From the NCBI GenBank assembly GCA_023953695.1, contig JAMLJG010000013.1, positions 1-64,000 on the forward strand: a DNA stretch of 64,000 nucleotides, written 5' to 3'. Numbering within the stretch: the first letter of the stretch is position 1; every line of letters begins with the position of its first letter. The notes below the pieces were generated by a model. The model ran no database searches, was not told where the DNA came from, and saw only the letters and a program-made list of their open reading frames with translations. This document shows, piece after piece, positions 33,995-42,814 of this stretch. This stretch comes from Kiritimatiellia bacterium (lineage in GTDB: Bacteria > Verrucomicrobiota > Kiritimatiellia > CAIVKH01). Position numbers and translations under genes: made by a program.

Positions 33995-35353
33995 ATGAAA
34001 GAATCGCTCAAAGTGGGTGTTTCCGGAGTGCGCGGGGTGGTGGGTGCTTCGTTCACGCCGCAACTCGCATTGGGCTTTGCGCAGGCGTTTGGCACCTTTG
34101 TGGGGCGCGGGCCGGTGCTAGTGGGGCGCGACACGCGGCCGAGTGGCCTCATGTTTGAGTATGCCGTGGTGGCGGGGTTGCAGAGTGTGGGGTGCAAGCC
34201 GATTTTGTTGGGAGTTGTGCCGACGCCGACGGTGTTGCTGATGACGAAGGAACTCGGCGCGCGCGGGGGAATTGCGATTACGGCGAGTCACAATGCGGCG
34301 GAATGGAATGCGCTGAAGTTTGTGGATCGGCGCGGCTTGTTCCTGGAGGAGAACCGCGCGCAGGAGCTGTTTGATGTGTATCACCAGCAGGATTTTCCGC
34401 TGGTTGCGGAGGCCGATCTCCCGGCGACGGCTGCGCTGCCGAATCCGGTGGAAACGCATTTCAAGCGGATCGTGGACTATGTGGATGCGAATGCGATACG
34501 CAGGCGGCAGTTCCGCGTTGCGGTGGATGTGGTCAACGGGGTGGGCGCGCTGTATTCCGTTCCCTTCCTGCAATCGCTATTGGGGTGCGAGGTGGTTCCG
34601 ATTCACGTTGCGCCGACGGGTCGGTTTGAGCGCGATCCGGAGCCCTTGCCTGAGCATCTCGGCGCGCTGAGTCGCGCGGTGGTCGAGCATCGCTGCGACA
34701 TTGGGTTTGCGCAGGATCCGGATGGAGATCGCTTGGCGATCGTGGACGAGCAAGGGCGCCCGATTGGGGAAGATTTGACTCTGGCCTTCAGTGCGCGTCA
34801 GGTTTTGGAGGTGCATGGGAAGGGGCCGGTTGCGATCAGTTTGTCGTGCAGTCGCGCGGTGGAGGATGTGGTGCGGGCGTTGTGGTGCGAGGTGACGCGC
34901 ACGCGGATTGGGGAGACGAATGTGGCGCGGGTGATGCAGGAGCAGGGCGCAGTGGTGGGCGGCGAGCACAATGGCGGAGTGATTATTCCGGCTATTCATA
35001 CCTGTCGCGACAGTTTTGCGGCGATGGCGGTTATTTTGGAGTTGCTCGCGCGGACGGGGATGCGCGTTTCTGATGTGCGCGCGGAGATTCCACGATATGT
35101 GATGGTGAGGCGCAAATTGCCTGCGCGGGCGGAGCGGGCGCCGGAGGCGCTGCGCGAGTTGCGGCGGCACTATGCGGAACGAAAAATGAATTTCCTGGAT
35201 GGCTTGTTCATCGAGTTCGAGCAGGCGTGGGCCCATGTTCGTCGTTCGAACACGGAACCTGTGATTCGGTTGGCCGTGGAGGCGCCGGATCGCGAGCAGG
35301 CGAATGCGCGGGCCGATGAAATTGAGGCTCTTCTTGCGCCTTTGCTGGACTGA
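33995..35353 (+). CDS. Phosphohexomutase (GlmM/ManB-like)
   Basis: Predicted to interconvert 1- and 6-phosphates of a hexose or glucosamine in the cytoplasm, feeding UDP-GlcNAc, GDP-mannose or glucose-phosphate pools. 452 residues from ATG 33995, 1 bp past the preceding stop. All catalytic loops are complete: ITASHN with Ser98, the Mg site DPDGDR at 241-246, the sugar loop GGEHNG and the phosphate loop RRSNTEP near the C-terminus. The N-terminus KVGVSGVRGVVGASFTPQLALGFAQAFG matches the GlmM group. It forms a tandem pair with a catalytically dead paralogue. Substrate cannot be fixed; GlmM would suit the envelope context. secA follows after 87 bp. Confidence 0.93.
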   Translation: MKESLKVGVSGVRGVVGASFTPQLALGFAQAFGTFVGRGPVLVGRDTRPSGLMFEYAVVAGLQSVGCKPILLGVVPTPTVLLMTKELGARGGIAITASHNAAEWNALKFVDRRGLFLEENRAQELFDVYHQQDFPLVAEADLPATAALPNPVETHFKRIVDYVDANAIRRRQFRVAVDVVNGVGALYSVPFLQSLLGCEVVPIHVAPTGRFERDPEPLPEHLGALSRAVVEHRCDIGFAQDPDGDRLAIVDEQGRPIGEDLTLAFSARQVLEVHGKGPVAISLSCSRAVEDVVRALWCEVTRTRIGETNVARVMQEQGAVVGGEHNGGVIIPAIHTCRDSFAAMAVILELLARTGMRVSDVRAEIPRYVMVRRKLPARAERAPEALRELRRHYAERKMNFLDGLFIEFEQAWAHVRRSNTEPVIRLAVEAPDREQANARADEIEALLAPLLD

Positions 35354-35440
35354 GTGCGGTGTTCTTTGCGAAACTCGCCTCTTGCCATCCCCCTTGCGAG
35401 GCCGTAGCGTCGCGGGTTTCTATTTATCCATGAGGCTTTT

Positions 35441-38400
35441 ATGCAGTGGTTGATCAAGAAGATTGTCGGCACGAAGAATGAGCGCGACCTGAAGTTGGCC
35501 CGCCCACTGGTTCAACGCATCAACGAACTGGAGGTTGAACTCCAGCGGTTGAGCGATGACGAGTTGCGCGCCAAGACGGCGGAGTTTCGCGAGCGCTTGG
35601 CGAAGGGCGCCACGCTTGATGATTTGATGCTGGAGGCGTTTGCGGTCGTCAAGAACGCGTGTCGCCGCTTGTGCGGGACGACGGTCAATGTGTGCGGGCA
35701 CGATCTGATGTGGGAGATGGTTCCGTTCGATGTGCAGTTGATCGGAGGCATGGCGTTGCACCAGCGAAAGATTGCGGAAATGGCAACGGGCGAAGGCAAG
35801 ACCCTTGTCGCGACACTGCCGACCTATCTGAATGCGTTGAGTGGGCGCGGAGTTCACGTGGTGACGGTGAACGACTATCTCGCTCGCCGCGACTCGGAGT
35901 GGATGGGGCACGTGCACAAATATCTCGGGCTGACCGTGGGGTGCATTCAGAATCAGATGAGTCCGGCGGAGCGGCGCGCGATGTATGCGTGCGACATCAC
36001 CTACGGAACGAATGCGGAATTCGGCTTCGACTATTTGCGCGACATGGGAATGGCCTATCGGCCGGAGGAGATGGTGCAGCGCGGGCACTTCTTCGCGATT
36101 GTGGACGAAATTGACAGCATCCTGATTGATGAGGCGCGGACGCCGTTGATCATTTCGGGCCCTGCTCCGCAGAGCGGGACACAGCAATATCTCGCGCTCA
36201 AGCCGCATGTGGAGCGCTTGGTGCGCCGTCAGCGCGATGCGTGCAATCGCCTGATGGATGAGGCGAAGCAATTGATTGATAAAGGGGAGACCGAGGAGGC
36301 GCAGCTAAAGCTCTATCAGGTCAAGCAGAGTATGCCGCGCCATCCGCAGTTGCAGCGCATGCTGGAGGAGCCGGCGCAGCGCAAGTTGCTGGAAAAGATT
36401 GATGCGGCGATGTTGACGGATATGCGCAAGGAGCAGGCGCGCGAGTTGCGCGAGCAGCTCTATTTCACCATTGATGAAAAGGGGCACGATGCGAGTTTGA
36501 CGGAGCGGGGCTGTGAGACTCTGAGCCCGAACGATCCGGAGGCGTATGTTCTGCCGGACCTCGTTTCTCAGTTGTCGGACCTCGATGGCGATTCGAGTCT
36601 TACGGAAGAGCAGAAGTTTGAGAAGCGAGCGGAGTTGCAGTCGCGCTTTGCGGAGAAGAGCGAGCGCATTCATTCGGTGGATCAGTTGATCCGCGCGTAC
36701 AGCGTCTACGAGAAAGATGTGCAATACGTGGTTCAGGACAACCAGGTCATCATCGTGGATGAGTACACCGGCCGCCTGATGCCGGGTCGCCGCTGGAGCG
36801 ATGGCTTGCACCAGGCAGTGGAGGCGAAAGAGGGCGTGAAGATTGAGCGGGAAACGCAGACGCTCGCGACGATCACGATTCAGAACTACTTCCGCATGTA
36901 TGAAAAGCTGGCCGGTATGACGGGTACCGCTGAAACGGAAGCGGACGAGTTCCATCAGATCTACAAATTGGATGTGATGGTGATCCCCACGAACCGGCCG
37001 GTGCGTCGGGTGGACAGCAACGATCTGATCTACAAGACGAAGCGCGAGAAGTTTAATGCGGTGATTGATGAAATCACGGAGTGTCACAAGCGTGGGCAGC
37101 CCGTTCTCGTCGGCACGATTTCGGTCGAGACCTCGGAGTTGCTCAGTCGAATGCTGCGGCGTCAGGGGATTCCGCACAACGTGTTGAACGCGAAGAATCA
37201 CGCCCGCGAAGCGGAAATTGTTGCGCTGGCCGGTCAGGCGGGAGCGATCACGATCGCCACAAACATGGCGGGTCGTGGAACCGACATCAAGTTAGGCGAA
37301 GGAGTCGTCTATCTGGACCGCGAGATGCTCAAGGGGCAAATTCGACTGGATGACAAGGTGGAGGGGAAGACGCTCCGCCAATCGTTGTTGGAGAAACCGT
37401 GTGGCTTGCATGTGATTGCCACCGAGCGGCATGAGTCGCGCCGCATTGACCGCCAGTTGCGCGGGCGCTGCGCTCGCCAGGGCGATCCGGGCTCGTCGCG
37501 ATTTTATGTTTCGTTGGAAGACGATTTGATGCGTCTTTTCGGTTCCGACCGAATTTCCGGCATTATGGAGAAGCTCGGCATTCAAGAGGGCGAAGTGCTG
37601 GAGCACGCCTGGCTGAATCGCTCGATTGAGCGCGCGCAGCGCCGCGTGGAGCAGCACAACTTCTCAATTCGCAAGCGCACGCTGGAATACGATGACGTGA
37701 TGAACAAGCAGCGCGAGATTATCTATAAGTTTCGCAGCGGCGTTGTCGCCAGTGAAGATGTCAGCGTGCAGTTGATGGAGGTGGTGGAAGACGTGGTGCT
37801 CACGCGAGCGACAGAAACACTGAATGCAGAAGACGAGGATTCGATCAGCGCGTTTCTCACATGGTTGAATGGAACTTTCCCGATTGGCGTGAAGCGCGAG
37901 GAATTGCCTGCGGAGATCACGGTGGATTCGGTGACGGACTTGGCGTTTGAGCGCGTGAAGAAGGCTTACGAGTTGAAGGCGCGCGTTGAGGACGCCAATT
38001 CTCTGAAGGCGATGGAGCGGTTTATCGTACTGCAGGCCATTGATTCGCACTGGCAGGAATACCTGCGCAGCATGGACACCTTGCGGCAGGGCGTAGGCTT
38101 GCGCGCGTATGGCCAGCGCGATCCGCTGGTGGAATATAAGACGGAGGCCTACACGATGTTTTCCGACTTGATGGAGAAGATCAAATCGGACATTGCGATG
38201 CGGATTTTCCGCTCTGCGACGTCGGTTAATGCGCTCCGCAGTTTTCTCGCTTCACTGCCGCGCCAGGCGGTTCACAAAGAGGCGCAGACCCTTGGACAGG
38301 CTCCGGATGAGGAGCCGCAGCCGCAACCCGCGCGTGCCATGCCCAGTCCGCGGTCGGGTGCCGAAGCGGGTTTGCAGGCCGCGCTGCAGCAGCCGCGTGC

Positions 38401-38497
38401 GGCTTCGCATCAAGAGTATGAGGGTGTGGGTCGCAACGATCCGTGTCCGTGCGGGAGCGGGAAGAAGTTCAAGAAGTGCCACGGGATCCATTCGTAG
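35441..38497 (+). CDS. secA: Preprotein translocase ATPase SecA
   Basis: Motor of Sec export, 1018 residues, longer than the roughly 900 of E. coli. Walker A is MATGEGKT (114-121, Lys120), with VTVNDYLARRDSEW, VDEIDSILIDEARTPLIISG and GTNAEFGFDYLRDMG after it; NMAGRGTDIKLG and RQGDPGSSRFYVSLEDDLMRLF are the second-domain motifs. Residues of about 245-420 (LERLVRRQRDACNRL to KSERIHSVDQLIRAYSVYEKD) form an expanded preprotein-crosslinking region, also seen in Bacteroidota/PVC-type SecA. The zinc-binding tail NDPCPCGSGKKFKKCHG is at 998-1014. It overlaps the start of lnt's open frame, but the likely lnt start is 11 bp after the stop. Confidence 0.98.
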   Translation: MQWLIKKIVGTKNERDLKLARPLVQRINELEVELQRLSDDELRAKTAEFRERLAKGATLDDLMLEAFAVVKNACRRLCGTTVNVCGHDLMWEMVPFDVQLIGGMALHQRKIAEMATGEGKTLVATLPTYLNALSGRGVHVVTVNDYLARRDSEWMGHVHKYLGLTVGCIQNQMSPAERRAMYACDITYGTNAEFGFDYLRDMGMAYRPEEMVQRGHFFAIVDEIDSILIDEARTPLIISGPAPQSGTQQYLALKPHVERLVRRQRDACNRLMDEAKQLIDKGETEEAQLKLYQVKQSMPRHPQLQRMLEEPAQRKLLEKIDAAMLTDMRKEQARELREQLYFTIDEKGHDASLTERGCETLSPNDPEAYVLPDLVSQLSDLDGDSSLTEEQKFEKRAELQSRFAEKSERIHSVDQLIRAYSVYEKDVQYVVQDNQVIIVDEYTGRLMPGRRWSDGLHQAVEAKEGVKIERETQTLATITIQNYFRMYEKLAGMTGTAETEADEFHQIYKLDVMVIPTNRPVRRVDSNDLIYKTKREKFNAVIDEITECHKRGQPVLVGTISVETSELLSRMLRRQGIPHNVLNAKNHAREAEIVALAGQAGAITIATNMAGRGTDIKLGEGVVYLDREMLKGQIRLDDKVEGKTLRQSLLEKPCGLHVIATERHESRRIDRQLRGRCARQGDPGSSRFYVSLEDDLMRLFGSDRISGIMEKLGIQEGEVLEHAWLNRSIERAQRRVEQHNFSIRKRTLEYDDVMNKQREIIYKFRSGVVASEDVSVQLMEVVEDVVLTRATETLNAEDEDSISAFLTWLNGTFPIGVKREELPAEITVDSVTDLAFERVKKAYELKARVEDANSLKAMERFIVLQAIDSHWQEYLRSMDTLRQGVGLRAYGQRDPLVEYKTEAYTMFSDLMEKIKSDIAMRIFRSATSVNALRSFLASLPRQAVHKEAQTLGQAPDEEPQPQPARAMPSPRSGAEAGLQAALQQPRAASHQEYEGVGRNDPCPCGSGKKFKKCHGIHS

Positions 38498-38508
38498 GGG
38501 GAGGGCGC

Positions 38509-40095
38509 GTGGCCTTTCCCACCCTGCGCAAGTATCTTCCCGAAGCAGCAGCAGTTGCCTCGGGCGCCTTGCTATCCATCAGCTTTGCGCCGATGGAGGT
38601 GAGTGAGGCCGCGTGGTTGGCGTTGGTTCCGCTGTTGGTGGCGGTTCGCTTCGCGGTGGGGCTGCGCGAGGTGTTTCGGCTCGGCTTCATTTCGGGATCC
38701 GTTTTCTGGCTGACGTCCATCTGGTGGATTTCGCGCGTGAGCTATGTGGGTTGGTTGGCGCTCGCGTTTTACTGCGCACTCTATGTTGGCGCGTTTGCGG
38801 CGGCGGCGTACTTGTGGCTGCGTCGCTTTGGCCACGAGCGCCTTTGGATTAACGTGGGGTTTATGGTGTATGCCGCCTGCGCGTGGGCCGGGCTGGAGCT
38901 GATGCGCTCTACGTTTGCCAGTGGGTTTGCGTGGAATGCGCTGGGCGTGTCGCAATATCACAATGTCGCGCTCTTGCAAGGCGCAGCATGGGGCGGGGTG
39001 TATGCGGTGTCGGCCTTGCTGGTATGGATCAATGCGGGGCTGGCACTCACGGCGATGCGCTATATTCAGCGCGGTGGATTTTGGGGGCGGCGTCCGCATG
39101 TGGAGTTGATGTTGGGATTCCTCGTGCTCGCTATCGCGTTCTTCTCTGGCGCGCGCCGCGCGCGCGATTTGCATCCTGGCGAAGCGGAATTGCGAGTGGC
39201 GCTGATTCAGACGGGTATTCCGCAAGACGACAAGTGGGACAGCAACACCGTCAACACGATCTATCGCCGATTGACCGAGCTGACGACCGCCGCGCTGCGG
39301 ACAGGGCCGCTCGACCTGATTATCTGGCCGGAGACCGCGCTCCCAGATGATGTTCGCTACAGTGAGCCGAGTTACAAGGTGGTGTATGACCTTTGCACCA
39401 ATGGAGCGCCGATCTTGGTAGGCTCGATGGATACACAGTGGGTGGATGATCGTCAGCCGATTTATTACAACAGTTCCTTCTTGTTTGATGAAGAGGGCAT
39501 TGTCGTCGGTTCTTACGAGAAGCAGCATCTCGTTCCTTTCGGGGAATATGTTCCGTTGAGCGGAACGTTTCCATTCTTGAAAGGTATGACACCGATTGAA
39601 GAGAGCTTCTCGCCGGGGAAAAAGAGCACGGTGTTCGAGCTGAAAGATGGCTCTACGTTTTCGGTGTTGATCTGTTTCGAGGATACCATTGCGCGTTTGG
39701 CACGAAAGGCGGTTCGCGCGGGTGCGCGTCTCCTGGTGAATCAGACCAATGATGCCTGGTTCGATCCCTCGAGTGCCTCGCGCCAGCACATGGCGCAGTG
39801 TGTGCTGCGCGTGGTGGAAACGGGTGTGCCTGCGGTGCGCGTGGCGAACACGGGCGTGAGTTGCTACATTGATCGTCGGGGCATAGTGCGAAAGCAGTTG
39901 CTGAACGAGCAGGGCGGAACGGTGTTTCCGGGATTTGGGACGGTGTTGATCAATCCGGCTCCGGAGGCGTTGCCGCAAACGTTTTATGTGCAGCGCGGAG
40001 AGCTGCTGCCTGCTGCGGCGGGGTTCGCGGCGTTGGCGATGGCATTGATTTTGCGTCGCGCTCGACGCGCGGGGGCCGCCGCGATTGCGGAATAG
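38509..40095 (+). CDS. lnt: Apolipoprotein N-acyltransferase Lnt
   Basis: Adds the third acyl chain to the N-terminal Cys of lipoproteins at the periplasmic face of the inner membrane. 528 residues from GTG 38509, chosen because GGGGAGG lies just upstream; the frame overlaps secA if read from 38443. Six or so N-terminal helices (to about 215) precede a nitrilase-like domain with the catalytic triad Glu275 (WPETALP), Lys338 (YEKQHLVPFGEY) and Cys389 (ICFED). One more hydrophobic segment lies near the C-terminus. Directly behind secA, and consistent with the several lipoproteins encoded here. Confidence 0.94.
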   Translation: MAFPTLRKYLPEAAAVASGALLSISFAPMEVSEAAWLALVPLLVAVRFAVGLREVFRLGFISGSVFWLTSIWWISRVSYVGWLALAFYCALYVGAFAAAAYLWLRRFGHERLWINVGFMVYAACAWAGLELMRSTFASGFAWNALGVSQYHNVALLQGAAWGGVYAVSALLVWINAGLALTAMRYIQRGGFWGRRPHVELMLGFLVLAIAFFSGARRARDLHPGEAELRVALIQTGIPQDDKWDSNTVNTIYRRLTELTTAALRTGPLDLIIWPETALPDDVRYSEPSYKVVYDLCTNGAPILVGSMDTQWVDDRQPIYYNSSFLFDEEGIVVGSYEKQHLVPFGEYVPLSGTFPFLKGMTPIEESFSPGKKSTVFELKDGSTFSVLICFEDTIARLARKAVRAGARLLVNQTNDAWFDPSSASRQHMAQCVLRVVETGVPAVRVANTGVSCYIDRRGIVRKQLLNEQGGTVFPGFGTVLINPAPEALPQTFYVQRGELLPAAAGFAALAMALILRRARRAGAAAIAE

Positions 40096-40123
40096 AAGTC
40101 GCGCGCTGGCGGGCCGTGGCGGC

Positions 40124-40690
40124 TTAGGGTTTCGCCGCTGCGGGCTCGGCGTTCAAGCGCTCGTTGACTTCCACGTGGAAGCTGTCGTAGGCGCGGCGAT
40201 AGCGAGAGAGTTCTTCTTTGGAGAGGCTGTTGGTGTTCGCGTGCTGGAGTTCGCGGTAGGGGCGGTGGGCGAGGCGGAGGAGGTGCCAGATGCCTTGCAA
40301 AATATCGTCCGCGCGCCGGCGATAGTGCATGGCGGGGAGGGCGCACTCTTCTTCGCTGGCGGAAAGGAATTGGCAGAGGAAGCCTTCTTCGCCTTGGAGA
40401 TGCGTTTGGTGCTGCATCATGGAGTGCGCCGATTGCACGTTGTGCGAAATGAGGCTCAGAAAGCGGAGGAAGTCGCGCTCGGGTTGGGTGGTCTCCAGTG
40501 ACTTTGCCGCCAGCAGCGCGTGGTGCTGAGCAGTGCGCAGCAGTTGGAGCACATTTTCCACGTGGCGGATGCGCGCCTCGGTATCCAATTCCTGAATGGG
40601 CATGTAGAGCAACTCGACGGCGCGCTCGAAGTGGACATCGCGCCGCGCGAGGTGAATCGGGCGGTTCAAATTGAAGTCGTTTGCGCTCAT
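40124..40690 (-). CDS. Small helical protein of unknown function
   Basis: 188 residues from ATG 40690, which stands where the family-like text begins (MSANDFNLNRPIHLARRDVHF). The open frame continues far upstream through the antisense of lysS and is not used. The protein is almost entirely predicted helical and charged, without signal peptide or membrane segment: VENVLQLLRTAQHHALLAAKSLE, then HSMMQHQTHLQGEEGFLCQFLSASEEE and YRRAYDSFHVEVNERLN. I do not recognise a family. It is divergent from lysS with a 138-bp gap and convergent with lnt. There is little ribosome-site evidence, and confidence that it is real rests on its position and codon-like composition. Confidence 0.55.
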   Translation of the reverse strand: MSANDFNLNRPIHLARRDVHFERAVELLYMPIQELDTEARIRHVENVLQLLRTAQHHALLAAKSLETTQPERDFLRFLSLISHNVQSAHSMMQHQTHLQGEEGFLCQFLSASEEECALPAMHYRRRADDILQGIWHLLRLAHRPYRELQHANTNSLSKEELSRYRRAYDSFHVEVNERLNAEPAAAKP

Positions 40691-40773
40691 GCGTGCCGAG
40701 CGTTTCGTAGCACGAATGTCGGACAATATACAGAGCAAAGTTGCTGTGGCCCGAGGTCCGTGAAATCTTTGCT

Positions 40774-40802
40774 TTGCGGTTGGGCGATATCTTCGATACA
40801 AG
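40774..40802 (+). promoter_or_regulatory. Candidate promoter for lysS
   Basis: TTGCGG at 40774-40779 and TACAAG at 40797-40802 are 17 bp apart, about 27 nt before the lysS ATG at 40829. Each matches the consensus at four of six positions. Confidence 0.35.
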
Positions 40803-40828
40803 CGAGATTTCTCGGGAGCGATCAGTAC

Positions 40829-42271
40829 ATGGAACTTGGAACGACGGAAGCGGAATATCGCGCGCAGCGTTTGGAGAATTTGCGCCAGTTGGAGACCCTC
40901 GGCTACCGGCCCTTTGGTGGGGCGTATCCGCGGAGTGGAACTCTTGCGGAGGTGCGGGCTTCCTTTGTCGAGGGGAAAACTGTTCGCATCGCGGGCCGCA
41001 TGCTCTCGCGCCGCGAGATGGGCAAGAGCGTCTTCGCCGACTTGCGCGACGGGACAGACCGCTTTCAGATCTATATCAAGAAAGATGCGCTGGAGGAGAC
41101 CGCGTTCCGGGCGTTTTCGTTGCTGGATTTTGGCGATGTGATTGGCGTGGAGGGTGAACTTTTCACGACCCGCGCGGGAGAGCAGAGTGTGAAAGTGCAC
41201 GCGTGGACGTTGCTCTCGAAAGCGCTGCGAGCGCCGCCGGAGAAGTGGCACGGCTTGCAGGATGTGGAAATTCGCTATCGCAAGCGCTATCTCGACTTGG
41301 TCGCGAATCCGGATGTACGCACCGTTTTCAATCAGCGCATCGCGATCGTTCGCGCGATTCGCGAATTTTTGCACGGCCGCGGCTTTCAGGAAGTGGAGAC
41401 GCCCATGATGCAACCGCTCGCGGGCGGGGCGGCGGCGAATCCGTTCAAGACGCACTACGATGCGTTGAATTGCGACATGTATCTGCGCATTGCGCCGGAG
41501 CTCTATTTGAAGCGCCTGCTGGTTGGCGGGTTCGACAAGGTCTTTGAGCTCAACCGCAATTTCCGGAACGAGGGCCTGAGCCGGTTTCACAACCCCGAGT
41601 TCACCATGCTCGAAATCTACGAGGCATATGGCGATCGCAAGACGATGCAGCAGCTGGTGCAGGATCTGATTTGTCACGCCGCGCAGCAGGTGATGGGCAC
41701 GTTGCACGTGGGGACGAAAGATATGCCGATTGACCTGACACCGCCCTGGCGCGAGGTGACCTATCAAGAGCTTCTTTGCGAGCGGGCTGGAGCGGATTGG
41801 TTCGATTTGACTCCGGCTGCCGCGCGCGAGCGCGCGCAAGGGCTGGGCGTTTCCACCGATCCGGCATGGGGTCACACGGAGGTCTCGCAGGAAGTGTTTG
41901 AGAAGCTCATCGAAAAGACCCTGGTCAATCCAACCTTCGTCACTCGCCTGCCTGTGGGGTTGGTGCCGTTGGCGAAGGCGACGGCGGATGACCCCAATTT
42001 TGTGGATGTCTTTGAGTTGGCGATTGGTGGGCGCGAGATCGCCCCGGCCTACTCGGAATTAAACGATCCACTGGAGCAGCGTCGCCGCTTCGAAGAGCAA
42101 GCGGCGGGAGATGTCTCTAAGGTGGACGAAGACTTTCTTGCAGCGCTTGAGCAGGGGATGCCGCCCGCGGGCGGAATGGGAATTGGCATTGATCGCTTGG
42201 TAATGATGCTCACTGGCGCGGAGGCGATTCGCGATGTGATTCTCTTCCCTCAAATGCGACCGCAGTCCTGA
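40829..42271 (+). CDS. lysS: Lysyl-tRNA synthetase, class II
   Basis: Charges tRNA-Lys. 480 residues from ATG 40829 (GGGAG upstream); the open frame continues back to 40520 but is antisense to the preceding gene there. The OB-fold anticodon domain (KTVRIAGRMLSRREMGKSVFADLRDGTDRFQIYIKKD) is followed by class II motif 1 (FLHGRGFQEVETPMM), motif 2 (VFELNRNFRNEGLSRFHNPEFTMLEIYEAY) and motif 3 (GMGIGIDRLVMMLTGAEAIRDVILFPQMRP). Standard length and domain order. EVE-domain gene follows 11 bp later. Confidence 0.98.
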   Translation: MELGTTEAEYRAQRLENLRQLETLGYRPFGGAYPRSGTLAEVRASFVEGKTVRIAGRMLSRREMGKSVFADLRDGTDRFQIYIKKDALEETAFRAFSLLDFGDVIGVEGELFTTRAGEQSVKVHAWTLLSKALRAPPEKWHGLQDVEIRYRKRYLDLVANPDVRTVFNQRIAIVRAIREFLHGRGFQEVETPMMQPLAGGAAANPFKTHYDALNCDMYLRIAPELYLKRLLVGGFDKVFELNRNFRNEGLSRFHNPEFTMLEIYEAYGDRKTMQQLVQDLICHAAQQVMGTLHVGTKDMPIDLTPPWREVTYQELLCERAGADWFDLTPAAARERAQGLGVSTDPAWGHTEVSQEVFEKLIEKTLVNPTFVTRLPVGLVPLAKATADDPNFVDVFELAIGGREIAPAYSELNDPLEQRRRFEEQAAGDVSKVDEDFLAALEQGMPPAGGMGIGIDRLVMMLTGAEAIRDVILFPQMRPQS

Positions 42272-42282
42272 AATCTGCGCCG

Positions 42283-42753
42283 ATGACCTCCTCAGCGGTC
42301 CAATACTGGTTGATGAAGAGCGAGCCGGATACCTACTCGATTGACGACCTGGCGCGCGACAGGGTGACTGCATGGACGGGGGTGCGCAACTACCAGGCGC
42401 GGAATTTCATGCGCGATCAGATGCGCGTTGGAGACTGGGTCTTTTTCTACCACTCCAATTCCACGCCGCCGGGCATTGCGGGACTGGCGCGCGTGAGTTC
42501 TGCGCCCTACGCCGATCCGACGCAATTCGAGAAGGGCGGCGACTATGCGGAGCCGCGGGCAACGCGCGAGAAACCGATTTGGGTGCTGGTGGATATCGCC
42601 TTTGAGCGAAAGTTCGAGAAGTTGATATCCTTGGACACCTTGCGCGCGGACGCCGCGTTGAAGGAAATGCTTGTTTTGAAGAAGGGGCAGCGGCTATCGG
42701 TCCAGCCCGTGGAGGGGGTGCATGCCCGCCATTTGTTGGCTCGGGTCGGATAA
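42283..42753 (+). CDS. EVE-domain protein
   Basis: A 156-residue PUA-like EVE domain: QYWLMKSEPDTYSIDDLARDRVTAWTGVRNYQARNFMR, then VGDWVFFYHSNSTPPGIAGLARVSSAPYADPTQFE and the C-terminal LKKGQRLSVQPVEGVHARHLL. Eukaryotic relatives include thymocyte nuclear protein 1; bacterial EVE and related PUA-like domains are thought to recognise modified bases in DNA or RNA. No other domain is fused to it. It starts 11 bp after lysS, so they are probably cotranscribed. Whether it acts in tRNA handling or in base-modification sensing is not shown. Confidence 0.9.
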   Translation: MTSSAVQYWLMKSEPDTYSIDDLARDRVTAWTGVRNYQARNFMRDQMRVGDWVFFYHSNSTPPGIAGLARVSSAPYADPTQFEKGGDYAEPRATREKPIWVLVDIAFERKFEKLISLDTLRADAALKEMLVLKKGQRLSVQPVEGVHARHLLARVG

Positions 42754-42814
42754 TGTTGTTTGCCGCTCATGGGCGAGTTTGCTACGGTGCGACGACTTTG
42801 CTGGAGAATGAAAC

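Noticed and set aside
40691-41875. Upstream extension of the small helical protein gene
   Set aside because: The extension is antisense to lysS and has shadow-like composition; the plausible start is ATG 40690.
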